DNA of 64,000 nucleotides from Channallabes apus (lineage: Eukaryota > Chordata > Actinopteri > Siluriformes > Clariidae), in assembly GCA_030522415.1 (NCBI GenBank), contig CM060108.1, positions 53,732,452 to 53,796,451 of the forward strand, read 5' to 3'. Below, in pieces: positions 1 through 10,289 of this stretch. A program made the translations under genes and the position numbers. Within the stretch, counting starts at the first letter, position 1, and the number at the start of each line of letters is the position of its first letter. The notes under the pieces are model-generated. The model had not been told where the DNA came from, did not search any database, and saw only the letters and a list, made by a program, of their open reading frames with translations.

Positions 1-774
1 CAGATGAGACCAAAATGGAACTCTTTGGCCAAAATGCAAAACGCTATGTGTGGCAGAAAACTTACACTGCACATCACTCTGAACACACCATCCCCACTGT
101 CAAATATGGTGGTGGCAGCATCATGCTCTGGGGGTGCTTCTCTTCAGCAGGGACAGGGAAGCTGGTCAGAGTTGATGGGAAGATGGATGGAGCCAAATAC
201 AGGGCAATCTTGGAAAAAAAAATACCTCTTGGAGTCTGCAAAAGACTTGAGACTGGGGCGGAGGTTCACCTTCCAGCAGGACAACGACCCTAAACATAAA
301 GTCAGGGCAACAATGGAATGGTTTAAAACAAAACATTTCCATGTGTTAGAATGGCCCAGTCAAAGTCCAGATCTAAATCCAATCAAGAATCTGTGGCAAG
401 ATCTGAAAACTGCTGTTCACAAACGCTGTCCATCTAATCTGACTGAGCTGGAGCTGTTTTGCAAAGAAGAATGGACAAGGATTTCAGTTTCTAGATGTGC
501 AAAGCTGGTAGAGACATACCCTAAAAGACTGGCAGTTGTAATTGGTGGTTCTACCAAGTATTGACTCAGGGGGTTGAATAATTACGCACACTTTGCAGTT
601 ATTTATTTGTAAAAGATGTTTGGAATCATGTATGATTTTCGTTCCACTTCTCACGTGTACACCACTTTGTATTGGTCTTTCACGTGGAATTACAATAAAA
701 ATTTATTCATGTTTGTGGCTGTAATGTGACAAAATGTGGAAAAGTTCAAGGGGGCCGAATACTTTTGCAAGCCA

Positions 775-777
<3 letters not shown>
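1..777 (+). mobile_element. Tc1-like DNA transposon A, right half (cut by window edge)
   Basis: The element ends in CCACTG at 777, followed by a TA dinucleotide, as expected for Tc1/mariner. It carries the C-terminal two thirds of a transposase, then about 210 bp of terminal sequence. The left half lies outside the window. Confidence 0.9.
3..564 (+). pseudogene. Tc1-like transposase, C-terminal part, frameshifted
   Basis: This is the DDE transposase of transposon A. The first codon visible (3-5) is the first catalytic Asp of the TDETK-type motif, followed by MELFG and a GGGS..WGCF block. The second Asp lies in QQDNDPKH near 280. At the third acidic position the motif reads DLNPIKNLW instead of DLNPIENLW: the codon at 385-387 is AAG (Lys), so the DD34E triad is incomplete. 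A reading-frame change falls in the A-run at about 212-221, separating the first frame (3 to about 215) from the second (about 220-564). The native TATTGA stop follows STKY. The frameshift plus the lost glutamate make it a dead copy. Family assignment is firm; the exact Tc1 subfamily was not determined. Confidence 0.9.

Positions 778-839
<62 letters not shown>
778..839. repeat. (TA)n microsatellite
   Basis: About 31 uninterrupted TA units lie between two Tc1-like elements. Tc1 elements insert at TA, so this tract probably grew from, or offered, the target sites of both neighbours. Confidence 0.97.
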
Positions 840-842
<3 letters not shown>

Positions 843-2461
843 TGGTGTGAAAAACTATTTGCCCCCCCTCCTGATTTCTTATTCTTTTGCATGTTTGTCA
901 CACAAAATGTTTCTTATCATCAAACACATTTAACTATTAGTCAAAGATAACACAAGTAAACACAAAATGCAGTTTTTAAATGAGGGGTTTTATTATTTAG
1001 GGAGAAAAAAAATCCAAACCTACATGGCCCTGTGTGAAAAAGTAATTGCCCCCTGAACCTAATAACTGGTTGGGCCACCCTTAGCAGCAATAACTGCAAT
1101 CAAGCATTTGCGATAACTTGCAACGAGTCTTTTACAGCGCTCTGGAGGAATTTTGGCCCACTCATCTTTGCAGAATTGTTGTAATTCAGCTTTATTTGAG
1201 GGTTTTCTAGCATGAACCGCCTTTTTAAGGTCATGCCACAACATCTCAATAGGATTCAGGTCAGGACTTTGACTAGGCCACTCCAAAGTCTTCATTTTGT
1301 TTTTCTTCAGCCATTCAGAGGTGGATTTGCTGGTGTGTTTTGGGTCATTGTCCTGCTGCAGCACCCAAGATCGCTTCAGCTTGAGTTGACGAACAGATAG
1401 CCGGACATTCTCCTTCAGGATTTTTTTGGTAGACAGTAGAATTCATGGTTCCATCTATCACAGCAAGCCTTCCAGGTCCTGAAGCAGCAAAACAACCCCA
1501 GACCATCATACTACCACCACCATATTTTACTGTTGGTATGATGTTCTTTTTCTGAAATGCTGTGTTACTTTTACGCCAGATGTAACGGGACATGCACCTT
1601 CCAAAAAGTTCAACTTTTGTCTCGTCGGTCCTCAAGGAATTTTCCCAGAAGTCTTGGCAATCATTGAGATGGTTTTTAGCAAAATTGAGACGAGCCTTAT
1701 TGTTCTTTTTGCTTAAAAGTGGTTTGTGCCTTGGAAATCTGCCATGCAGGCCGTTTTTGCCCAGTCTCTTTCTTATGGTGGACCAGTGAACACTGACCTT
1801 AATTGAGGCAAGTGAGGCCTGCAGTTCTTTAGATGTCGTTCTGGGGCCCTTTGTGGCCTCTCGGATGAGTTTTCTCTGCGCTCTTGGGGTAATTTTGGTC
1901 GGCCGGCCACTCCTGGGAAGGTTGACCACTGTTCCATGTTTTTGCCATTTGTGGATAATGGCTCTCTCTGTGGTTCACTGGAGTCCTAAAGCTTTAGAAA
2001 TGGCTTTATAACCTTTACCAGACTGATAGATCTCAATTACTTTTGTTCTCATTTGTTCCTGAATTTCTTTGGATCTTGGCATGATGTCTAGCTTTTGAGG
2101 TGCTTTTGGTCTACTTCTCTGTGTCAGGTAGCTCCTATTTAAGTGATTTCTTGATTGAAACAGGTGTGGCAGTAATCAGGCCATGGAGTGACTACAGAAA
2201 TTTAACTCGGGTGTGATAAACCACAGTTAAGTTATTTTTTAACAAGGGGGGCAATCACTTTTTCACACAGGGCCATGTAGATTTGGTGTTTTTTTTCTCC
2301 CTTAATAACGTAATCCTTCATTCAAAAACTGCATTTTGTGTTCAATTATGTTATCTTTAACTAATAGTTAACGGTTTTTGATGAGCAGAAACATTTAAGT
2401 GTGACAAACATGCAAAAGAATAAGAAATCAGGAAGGGGGCAAATAGTTTTTCACACCACTG
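840..2461 (-). mobile_element. Tc1-like transposon B, copy 1 (complete, inactivated)
   Basis: Termini are CAGTGGTGTGAAAAACTA at 840 and its complement ending at 2461, both flanked by TA (838-839 and 2462-2463). Each inverted repeat is over 200 bp and holds a second, inner match (GTGTGAAAAAGTAATTGCCC), the IR/DR arrangement known from Sleeping Beauty-type Tc1 elements. The transposase is on the minus strand. A second copy of the family is at 13473-15085. This copy sits in the intron just upstream of the ZNF-A coding exon. Confidence 0.95.
1059..2082 (-). pseudogene. Tc1-like transposase (copy 1), one stop and one frameshift
   Basis: The reading frame starts at an ATG at 2080-2082 (product beginning MPRSKEIQEQ) and ends after TSY at 1059. 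The span is 1024 bases, one more than the 1023 of the sister copy, which matches a single-base insertion in the T-run at 1421-1427 (seven T versus six). A TGA at 1975-1977 replaces the CGA Arg codon of the sister copy, a CpG-type change, in the N-terminal helix-turn-helix region. The catalytic motifs [13 protein letters not shown] and SPDLNPIEMLW are all readable, so the DD34E residues remain in the decayed gene. Known role of the family: cut-and-paste transposition at TA. Confidence 0.93.
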
Positions 2462-2590
2462 TATATAACTGGTGTCTGTAGTACCAGAAAATAATGACAA
2501 TAAAAGATTGATGTTATTTAACATAAGGTTTTTTGCTATAGTTTTTTGTATTTTTCTTGATGCTGAATTCCATTTCCTTTCCTTAACCAG
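2462..2590 (+). other. 3' end of ZNF-A intron with splice acceptor
   Basis: This stretch matches the ends of the ZNF-B, -C and -D introns (shared words GTCTGTAGTACCAGAAAA and TTGTATTTTTC). It ends in a pyrimidine-rich tract and CCTTAACCAG at 2581-2590, which I take as the acceptor. The rest of the intron and the 5' exon are not visible; transposons occupy all the DNA to the left. Confidence 0.7.
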
Positions 2591-2627
2591 AGATAAATAA
2601 AAAAAGAACAAAAGACTTCTTTGTATT

Positions 2628-3830
2628 ATGACTAGTCAAGAAGAATCTCAGACAGACCTTCACCACTGCTTGGAGTGTGAAAAGAGTTTTAGTCAAGAGA
2701 AGGATCTCACAGTGCACCAGCTCATCCATAGACAAGACAAACCACACCAGTGCTCACAGTGTGGAAAGAGTTTCATTTATAAATATCTTCTTAAGCAACA
2801 TCAGAATATTCACACAGGAGAGAAGCCGTATCAGTGCTCACAATGTGGAGAGAGCTTTGCTCAGCAGAGTAACCTATATCAACACCTGCGGGTTCATGCA
2901 GATAAGGAACCATTCATCTGCTCGCAGTGTGGGAAAGGATTTAATCACCAACGTAATCTCCTGCGTCACCAGAGCATCCATACAGGAGAGAAGCCGTATC
3001 AGTGCTCACAGTGTGGAAAGAGTTTTGTTAGCTTGAGTGACTTGCAGAGACACCAGCGGATTCACACAGGAGAAAAGCCATATCAGTGCTCACAGTGCGG
3101 AAGTAGTTTCAGTCGACAGGGTACTCTCAAGGATCACGAGCGCATTCACACAGGAGAGAAGCTGTATCACTGCTCAAAGTGTGGAAAGAGTTTTGCACAG
3201 CGGAGTAGTTTGTATCAACACCTCAGAATTCATGCAAATCAGAAACCATTTGTATGCTCACAGTGTGGGAAAGCATTTACTCACCAGCGTAATCTCCTGC
3301 GGCACCAGCGCATCCATACAGGAGAGAAGCCGCATGAGTGCTCACAGTGTGGAAAGAGTTTTGCTAGCTTGAGTGATTTCCAGAGACACCAGCGCATTCA
3401 CACAGGAGAGAAGCCATATCAATGCTCACAGTGTGGGAAAGGATTTCCTTGGCAGTTTAATCTTAATCAACATCAGCGCATCCATACAGGAGAGAAGCCA
3501 TATCAGTGCTCACACTGTGGAAAGAGTTTTACTAGCATGAGTCATTTCCATCATCACCAACGGACTCACAAAGAAGAGAAGCCGTATCAGTGCTCACAGT
3601 GTGGAAAGGGTTTTAAGATGGAGCGTTTACTCCAGCAACATCAACGCATTCACACTGGAGACAAACCGTATCACTGTTCACAGTGTGGGAAGAGTTTTAA
3701 TTACAAGGGTTCTTTCCAGGTTCACCAGCGAATTCACACTGGAGAGAAGCCATATTACTGCTCAGAGTGTGGCAAGAGTTTTAGTAATTTGAGCAGTTTG
3801 AAAAAACACCAGCAAATTCACACTGGATAG
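2628..3830 (+). CDS. ZNF-A: C2H2 zinc-finger protein, 14 fingers (400 aa)
   Basis: A poly-zinc-finger protein, by family a probable nuclear DNA-binding factor. Fingers repeat every 28 residues: the first Cys of finger n is at residue 14+28(n-1), and finger 14 ends at His 398. Linkers are mostly TGEKP, the canonical DNA-binding linker. The 13-residue N-terminus (MTSQEESQTDLHH) shows no KRAB, SCAN, BTB or FINZ domain. The ATG at 2628 is chosen because an in-frame TAA lies just upstream within the same exon, so the whole protein comes from one terminal exon. All 14 fingers keep C2H2 residues, although finger 1 reads CLECEKSF. The ORF ends early at TAG where paralogs read GAG, and a decayed further finger follows. 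It differs from ZNF-B/C/D at many helix positions, so it is the most divergent of the four. The DNA target is unknown. Confidence 0.92.
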   Translation: MTSQEESQTDLHHCLECEKSFSQEKDLTVHQLIHRQDKPHQCSQCGKSFIYKYLLKQHQNIHTGEKPYQCSQCGESFAQQSNLYQHLRVHADKEPFICSQCGKGFNHQRNLLRHQSIHTGEKPYQCSQCGKSFVSLSDLQRHQRIHTGEKPYQCSQCGSSFSRQGTLKDHERIHTGEKLYHCSKCGKSFAQRSSLYQHLRIHANQKPFVCSQCGKAFTHQRNLLRHQRIHTGEKPHECSQCGKSFASLSDFQRHQRIHTGEKPYQCSQCGKGFPWQFNLNQHQRIHTGEKPYQCSHCGKSFTSMSHFHHHQRTHKEEKPYQCSQCGKGFKMERLLQQHQRIHTGDKPYHCSQCGKSFNYKGSFQVHQRIHTGEKPYYCSECGKSFSNLSSLKKHQQIHTG

Positions 3831-4329
3831 AAGGCGTATCACTGCTCTGTGTGTATAAATAGTTTCAATAAAAGCAGCCATTCGAAAACATATATGCATG
3901 CATACAGGAGGGAGGGGAAAGAAGTACTCTTATTGCCCATGAGGGGCTACGTTAAGGCCACAAACTGGGATGCACTGTGTAAAAACCATGAGGTGAGGAC
4001 TTTAATGGACTCAGTGACTGAATAATACAATGGTGGACCGAGGTTTAGAGAGGGTCAATAAATTAAACATGTTCTTTAATAGCTTAAATGTAGTCTGCTC
4101 TGTCCTCCTTCAGTTCAGGGGGTCAAACACTTGAAACACTTGGTCTTTTTTTGCTCTGTAGCTTCAATAAACATGACAATACAAATCGTGATGCCATCTT
4201 AAACTCACTTGCTTAATTCCCACTTGCCACTCTTTGCTAGGTTACCTCTGGTCCCTGGTCAAAACAATACTGGACCCTATTATTTAAAATATGTGAACAG
4301 TATTACTAAAAATTACAATAAATAATAAA
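3831..4329 (+). other. ZNF-A 3' flank with decayed 15th finger and poly(A) signals
   Basis: Bases 3834-3905 still translate to a worn finger (YHCSVC, then disrupted). The following DNA is paralogous to the 3' flanks of ZNF-B and ZNF-D (GGCCACAAACTGGGA, ACAATGGT, CTGCTCTGTCCTCCTTCAG). AATAAA hexamers at 4057-4062 and 4166-4171 are probable poly(A) signals; both positions have counterparts in the paralogs. Confidence 0.7.
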
Positions 4330-4515
4330 ATAAGAATAAAGGGGATCATATGACTCATCCAGGTGTTGAGGCCCATGAAAAGTATTTAGCTTTCTGTCTG
4401 GCTGCTCTAATATTAAATGATACAGTTCCAATATTGAGGTGCAGCGACAGCGAATGCAGAGTCACCTCTGAGCTTGACCTTGGGAGTAACTGGTCTAAGG
4501 GTGAGATCTATTGAA
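4330..4515 (-). mobile_element. L2-like LINE relic, ORF2 C-terminal end
   Basis: Read on the minus strand this matches the C-terminal end of L2/CR1-type ORF2 and closely resembles 56540-56790, where the words RLKLRGDRGFAVAAHQYWN can be read. It is the left end of one relic that resumes at 8158 after a nested insertion. Confidence 0.75.
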
Positions 4516-4822
4516 ATTTCAATTTATTTATTTGTATAGCGCTTTTAACAATTGACATTGTCTCAAAACAGCTTTACACAATCAAAAGAATTATTTAAGT
4601 TTGTATGGAATGTGAATGTGTATGAATCAAAATGTTCAGATAGTCCCTGGCAAGGAAAAACTCCCTGAGATGGTAATAGGAAGAAACCTTGAGAGGAACC
4701 AGACTCAACAGGGAACCCATCCTCATCTGGGTGAAACAGATAGCAGGAAATGATCTGCATTTATACAGTGTTAGGTGGCAGGCAGTTCAGCTATAATAGT
4801 TTATGTTAAAATGGAGTCCAGT
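4516..4822 (-). repeat. L2-type 3'-UTR repeat, left part
   Basis: It begins with an AATTTATTTATTTGTATAGC-type end, the complement of a LINE 3' tail. It matches 10487-10800 almost base for base. It is split by the Rex1-like LINE and resumes at 7990. Confidence 0.8.
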
Positions 4823-7301
4823 AGTTATTGAGCACCACACATTCCGGGCAGACAGAACGGTGGATGGCTCCGGTAAGACCAGAGGCGGAGGATTGTGCAT
4901 TTATGTTAATAATGCTTGGTGTACGAACTCTGTTATTATTGGGAGACACTGCTCAGCTAACCTAGAGTTTCTCATGGTTAAGTGTAGACCGTTTTATCTG
5001 CCACGGGAGTTCACCTCCACCATTATAACTGCCGCTTACATTCCTCCCGATGCTGATGCCAAACTTGCTATGAACGAACTTCATGCGGCCATCAGCAAAC
5101 AACAAACTGTTCACCCGGAGGCTGCTTTTATCGTTGCGGGGGACTTCAACCACTCCAATTTAAAGACAGTACTCCCTAAATTTCACCAGAACATTTTCTG
5201 TCACACCAGAGGAAACAAAACTTTAGACCATGTATACACAAACATGGCTGAAGCCTATAATGTGGACCCCCTCCCCCACTTGGGACAATCAGACCACCTT
5301 TCTTTGTTCCTTACCCCTAAGTACTCACCCCTCATCAACCGTGTGCAGCCATCAGTGAAGACCATCAAAGTGTGGCCAGCGGGGGTAGACTTCACACTCC
5401 AGGACAGGTTTCTACACACAGACTGGAGTATGTTTGCTACTCAGGCCACCTGTGGCTCTCACACGAACATAGACAGCTACACTTCCTCTGTTCTGGATTA
5501 TATCAACACCACCATAGACAATGTCACAACCCAGAAGCAGATCACCACATACCCAAATCAGAAGCCATGGATGAACAAGGAGGTGCGTCTCCTACTGAAG
5601 GCACGCAACACTGCCTTCAGATCAGGTGATGCACAAGCCTACAGCACTTCCAGGACTAATCTGAAAAGGGGCATCAAAAAGGCCAAATACTGCTACAAAC
5701 TAAAGCTAGAGGAGCACTTTTTACACTCTGACCCTCGGCGCATGTGGCAGGGCATCCAGGCCATCAGCAACTACAAACCAAGTAACTCAACCCCCCAAGC
5801 CACTGATGTCTTCTTTCTGAATGAGCTTAATGACTTTTATGCTCGCTTTGAGAAAGACAATAAAGATAATATCACCAAGATCACCTCCTCACCCGACCAC
5901 CCACCCATCACACTAACCTCATCTGACGTCTACACCGTACTGAGCCAGATCAACGTGCACAAGGCTGCTGGACCAGACGGTATCCCTGGGCGCGTACTGA
6001 GGGCATGTGCGGAGCAGCTCGCTGGGGTATTCACAGACATTTTTAACATGTCCCTTGCCCAAGCAGCTGTACCAGCGTGCTTTAAATCTACCTCAATTGT
6101 GCCAGTGCCGAAACACTCCAGCCCGACGTGCCTGAATGACTACCGCCCCGTAGCACTCACACCCATTATTATGAAGTGCTTTGAGCGATTGGTCCTGACA
6201 CATCTGAAAGACTCTTTCCAACCCTCACTAGATCCACACCAGTTTGCTTACCGTGCCAACAGGAGCACAGATGATGCAGTCTCCATAGCGCTGCACTCTG
6301 TACTCACACACTTGGACAATGCAAACACCTATGCACGACTACTGTTTGTTGACTTTAGCTCAGCTTTTAATACTGTTCTACCCTCTAAGTTAATCACCAA
6401 ACTTAGAGAGCTGGATATTAACATCTCACTTTGTAATTGGATTACGGACTTTTTGACCAACAGACCCCAGCATGTCAGGTCAGGCCACATCTGCTCCACT
6501 ACCGTCACACTCAACACTGGTGTACCACAGGGTTGTGTGCTAAGCCCCTTCCTTTACTCCCTCTTCACCCACGACTGCAGACCGGTGTATGGATCCAACA
6601 ACATCATCAAGTTTGCAGACGATACTACGGTGATCGGCCTCATCAGCAACAACGATGAGTCTGCCTACAGGGAGGAGATCAAGCACCTGGCCACTTGGTG
6701 CACGGACAATAATCTGCTCCTTAACACCAAGAAGACCAAGGAGCTCATCGTAGATTTTAGAAAAGGAGGAAGAGCTTCACATGAACCCGTTCACATCAAC
6801 GGAATGGTTGTTGAACCTGTCCCATCCTTCAAGTTCCTGGGGACCCACATTTCAGAGAACCTATCCTGGTCCACCAACACCTCTAGCCTGGTCAAGAAGG
6901 CTCACCAGCGCCTATTCTTCTTAAGAACACTTAAGAAGAACCAGCTGTCATCATCTACTCTGGTGAACTTCTATCGCTGCACAATAGAAAGCATCCTAAC
7001 CAACTGTGTCACAGTTTGGTATGGAAGCTGCTCTGTTGCTGAGCGCAAGGCACTGCAGCGGGTGGTGAAAACTGCCCAGCGTATTATAGGGACTCCACTT
7101 CCAGTCATCGAGGACATTCAAAGGAAGCACTGTGTGCGTCGAGCACGCAGTATTCTTAAGGATTACTCCCACCCCGCCCACAAACTGTTTTCTCTTATGC
7201 CTTCTGGTCGGCGCTTCAGGTGTCCCAGGTCAAGAACTAGCAGACTGAGGAATAGCTTCTTTCCCAGAGCTATCTCCTTATTGAACTCTGCCCCCCACTG
7301 A
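4803..7301 (+). CDS. Rex1-like ORF2 (endonuclease remnant + reverse transcriptase), 5'-truncated but open
   Basis: The open frame begins in the flanking repeat (ATG at 4803); only codons from about 4823 are LINE-derived. Endonuclease blocks are visible: [35 protein letters not shown] and SDHLSLF. Reverse transcriptase blocks follow: [64 protein letters not shown] and the catalytic FADD box at about 6612-6623. A C-terminal [14 protein letters not shown] end closes the protein. There is no internal stop over 826 codons, so the copy is young even though the missing N-terminus makes it unable to nick DNA normally. The family function is target-primed reverse transcription. Confidence 0.9.
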   Translation: MLKWSPVVIEHHTFRADRTVDGSGKTRGGGLCIYVNNAWCTNSVIIGRHCSANLEFLMVKCRPFYLPREFTSTIITAAYIPPDADAKLAMNELHAAISKQQTVHPEAAFIVAGDFNHSNLKTVLPKFHQNIFCHTRGNKTLDHVYTNMAEAYNVDPLPHLGQSDHLSLFLTPKYSPLINRVQPSVKTIKVWPAGVDFTLQDRFLHTDWSMFATQATCGSHTNIDSYTSSVLDYINTTIDNVTTQKQITTYPNQKPWMNKEVRLLLKARNTAFRSGDAQAYSTSRTNLKRGIKKAKYCYKLKLEEHFLHSDPRRMWQGIQAISNYKPSNSTPQATDVFFLNELNDFYARFEKDNKDNITKITSSPDHPPITLTSSDVYTVLSQINVHKAAGPDGIPGRVLRACAEQLAGVFTDIFNMSLAQAAVPACFKSTSIVPVPKHSSPTCLNDYRPVALTPIIMKCFERLVLTHLKDSFQPSLDPHQFAYRANRSTDDAVSIALHSVLTHLDNANTYARLLFVDFSSAFNTVLPSKLITKLRELDINISLCNWITDFLTNRPQHVRSGHICSTTVTLNTGVPQGCVLSPFLYSLFTHDCRPVYGSNNIIKFADDTTVIGLISNNDESAYREEIKHLATWCTDNNLLLNTKKTKELIVDFRKGGRASHEPVHINGMVVEPVPSFKFLGTHISENLSWSTNTSSLVKKAHQRLFFLRTLKKNQLSSSTLVNFYRCTIESILTNCVTVWYGSCSVAERKALQRVVKTAQRIIGTPLPVIEDIQRKHCVRRARSILKDYSHPAHKLFSLMPSGRRFRCPRSRTSRLRNSFFPRAISLLNSAPH

Positions 7302-7989
7302 CACCTGCTCACCCCTCACACACCCCTATACACTTCCCATTACTCTATTTACACTTTACACTATTTAATATGGACTGCACTACAATGTACACACCTATTT
7401 TGAAAACACAAATATCCATGCACAACATATTTGTAAACTTCTGGTTGAATATACATTCACACATGTATATTGATAAATTCCTGTACATTATGTTCATATG
7501 TACATTATGTTCATATCATATGTAAACTCCTGTCTATAGAAAATAGCAACTTGTACATTATGCCCATATCTATTTGAAAATTCCCAGTAACAGTAACTTG
7601 TATATATTGTTCATACACTGTAAATTTATAATTATAGTCACTTGCAATCTGTATACTATGATCATATAGTATCCTGTTCATTATGTTAATATCTATTTGC
7701 AAATTCCTGCCTACAGTTAATAGCAACTGTACATACGGTTCATACATTGTAAATTTATAACTATAGTTACTAGTAATCTGTATATTATACTCACATAATA
7801 TCTTTCTTTAATAGTTACCCATAGCTTCTCCCTGCACATATCCCCTTTTTTTTTCTAAATGTATACCTTTATCCTGCACTTTCTGCTAATTGCACTTCTG
7901 GTTAGACCTAAACTGCATTTCGTTGCCTTGTACTTGTACATGTGTAATGACAATAAAGTTGAATCTAATCTAAAAAAATCTAATCTAAT
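4823..7989 (+). mobile_element. Rex1-like non-LTR retrotransposon, 5'-truncated
   Basis: The insertion lies inside the L2-type repeat: 4817-4822 reads TTATTG and the host repeat resumes with TTATTG at about 7990, a likely target-site duplication. The 3' end has a GACAATAAAG motif and an AATCT-type repeat tail near 7950-7989. It is 5'-truncated inside the endonuclease domain, the usual outcome of incomplete reverse transcription. Clade: CR1/L2/Rex1 group, Rex1-like by motif memory only. Confidence 0.88.
7302..7989 (+). other. 3' UTR of the Rex1-like LINE, with imperfect tandem repeats
   Basis: AT-rich UTR. From about 7485 to 7801 a unit of roughly 125 bp (ATCTATTTG..AAATTC..TTCATACA.TGTAAATTTATAA) occurs twice in full (7552-7673, 7676-7801) and once partly. 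The tail is AATCT-type. Confidence 0.75.
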
Positions 7990-8157
7990 CTTATTGGAGA
8001 CTCAGATAGACTTGTAGAAAGTTCCAGTCCTGAACTATCGAATTGTCAAGTGCTCAGAGAAACAGCTGACAACACCAGTCGAGGCCAGAACCGTCTTCTA
8101 AGTAGATAGAATCATCCCCAGACACCAGACGCATCCCAAAGAGACACACGGGGCATC
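7990..8157 (-). repeat. L2-type 3'-UTR repeat, right part
   Basis: Continues the repeat of 4516-4822 and matches 10820-10985 (words GACTCAGATAGACTTGTAG and ACCAGACGCATCCCAAAGA). Confidence 0.8.
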
Positions 8158-9735
8158 CATATTCTATATGGTTATATATGCTTAGAGATTCAGTGGTTTA
8201 AAAACATGAAAAACTCGAACCAGGTGCCACTGGAGTGATGTAGTTGCATAATGTTCGGGCCGGGGAAAAGTCGAGCGGCAGAGTTTTGGACAAGCTGTAG
8301 GCGAGAGAGAATGAAAGATGACCGATTGATGCTTGTATGTAATGCATTACAGTAATTACATCAAGATGAAATGAAAGCTTGAATTACTTTCTCAAAATTT
8401 GTGAAATGACTGGCTTAATCTTAGCTAATAAATTTGCTGGAAGAAACTAAATTTAACCAATGAGTTTATTTGTTTCTCAAGTTTAAAATCATTATCAAAT
8501 ATTAAACCTAATTTGAGAAAAAATAGAGACATCCATGCTAGAAGGGACTTCATGGCATTTAGGGTGTGTTTTTTTTTTTTTCTTCTTTCTTTGAACGCAA
8601 ATAGATCTTAGTGTTGTCAGCATACAGTAGCAGTGAAAAGATGTGCCGTGTTTTTTTATGACGGCACCCAGAGGCAGTATATGTAAAGAAAAGAGGATTG
8701 GGATGCAGTATGGAAAACCCTGTGGTACCCCACAAGTTAGGGGAGAATCACAGGAGGAAAAAGCACCTAGGCTCACTGAAAAGGTTCTGTTGGTCAGATA
8801 AGATTTAATCCTGTTCAGTGATGATCCTTGAATGCCACAGGAGTTTTCAAGGTGTGAGACAAGAATGTTGTAATCTATAGTATCGAACGCCACACTAAGA
8901 TAAAATGGCAGGATCACATGAATCAGTTGTGAATAAAATATCATTAGAATCTTTTAAAAGTGCTGTTTCTGTGCTGTGGTGTGTTTTAAAAAATGACTGA
9001 AATAATTCCAAATTGCGTTTTCATTTAGCTGTAAGCTGTAAGCACACAACATTCTCTACTACTTTGGAGTGAAATAGCAGTTCTGTGGGCTTTTTTTTTT
9101 TTAAGTAGAGACTGAAATACAGAATGTTTAAAAGCATCAGGAACAATTCCATTTTCAAGACTATGCTTCATTAATGTTGAAATGTTAAGAGTAATTGTAC
9201 TAAAGGTTTTAATGACCAAGGCTGGAATAATGTCAAGGGGAAATAAGTGAACATTTATATCATGCAAATGAGAGAGAAAAACAGAGTTAAACTGATTTAG
9301 AACTGGAGGAACAGGTGGGTCATAAGCAGGAGGTGTAATAAATGCTCTAACGTCATTGATTTAATAAAAAAAAATAAAATAAAAGAATGTTAGGAGATTC
9401 TCACACTTATTTGCAGTAATACCAAGCCACCACCACAACCCATCAGCTGGGGAGAGTTGAAGAACTCCCAGTCCACAGAACCTTTGATAAAGAGCTTGAG
9501 CACTCAGCCAGGTTTAAGTCATGAGTAGACAGTTCAATCCATTTGAAGTTAATAAAATCTTTTATGAATGGAAGTCTTGTTTCCTAGCGATCTGGCATTA
9601 ACCAAAGCCATCATGTTCTGGACTGAGTCGTCCTCGTGCTCCAATGCGTGTCTTAGTGGATGAACACTGATGATTGTCTCCTTCTCCGTAACAGGATAAA
9701 AGTGGTGAGAAAATCAATCATGAATAGAGATCATT
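8158..9735 (-). mobile_element. L2-like LINE relic (ORF2), main part
   Basis: Minus-strand translation gives a decayed reverse transcriptase: AFDTIDYNILVSHLEN, SYLTNRTF and CGVPQGFP near 8700-8900, a finger/palm segment at 9025-9267, and an endonuclease piece near 9410-9640 (FFNSPQL followed by GGG). Stops and frameshifts are frequent, and the YADD box is lost (YCMLT at its place). This is an old L2/CR1-type insertion, resembling the relic at 56530-61950. Confidence 0.8.
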
Positions 9736-9784
9736 TAAACGTTTGAAGTTGCATGGTAAAAAAAATCAACAGTAAAACCAATAG

Positions 9785-9835
9785 CTATTCAAGATTCAAA
9801 GAACGTCATTAATTCCCGAGGGAAATTGCTTATTC
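9785..9835 (-). repeat. Short retroelement 3'-tail fragment
   Basis: The complement of a GGGATTAATAAAGTTCTTTG-type tail; related scraps lie at 60575-60615 and 63228-63275. The DNA from 9836 to 10289 shows nothing I can name apart from a short (CA)n tract at about 10036-10048. Confidence 0.6.
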
Positions 9836-10289
9836 TTATAAAATGCTAATTGCTTAGTTACAGTTGCTTACAGTTGTTTTCCAGGAGGAAAGGAAAAAAG
9901 TAATAAATTAGACAAGAAGGGGAAAAAAAAACAGTCCCCAGTTGTACACTAACCGTAATTCAATATACAGATATTGCACATGTGAGGTGAAAAGGAAAAG
10001 ATATTGTTTAATAGTGACCGTAAGAGCTTTTCCGTACACACACACACATACAATGTGAGGAGAACTGACTGGATTGGGACTAAACAGCTGTGTGTCCATG
10101 AGAAAACCAGTTGTTAGTGAGAAAATAAAATTCAGATTGAAACCAGTCTAGGTGCTAGATCAGAGCAGATAGAGATAAGATTTAGAGAAAAAGAGAATTT
10201 ACTGCTGAGGAATCACTGATCTCATTTTAAACTACATTTTAGGTTTACTGAACAGAATATAACACAATGTGAGTAGATTCTTAATGTCT

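Noticed and set aside
2628..3830. Overlapping +1/+2 frames within the zinc-finger exons
   Set aside because: Shadows created by the 84-bp repeat; they lack cysteine/histidine spacing and are repeated at every finger gene.
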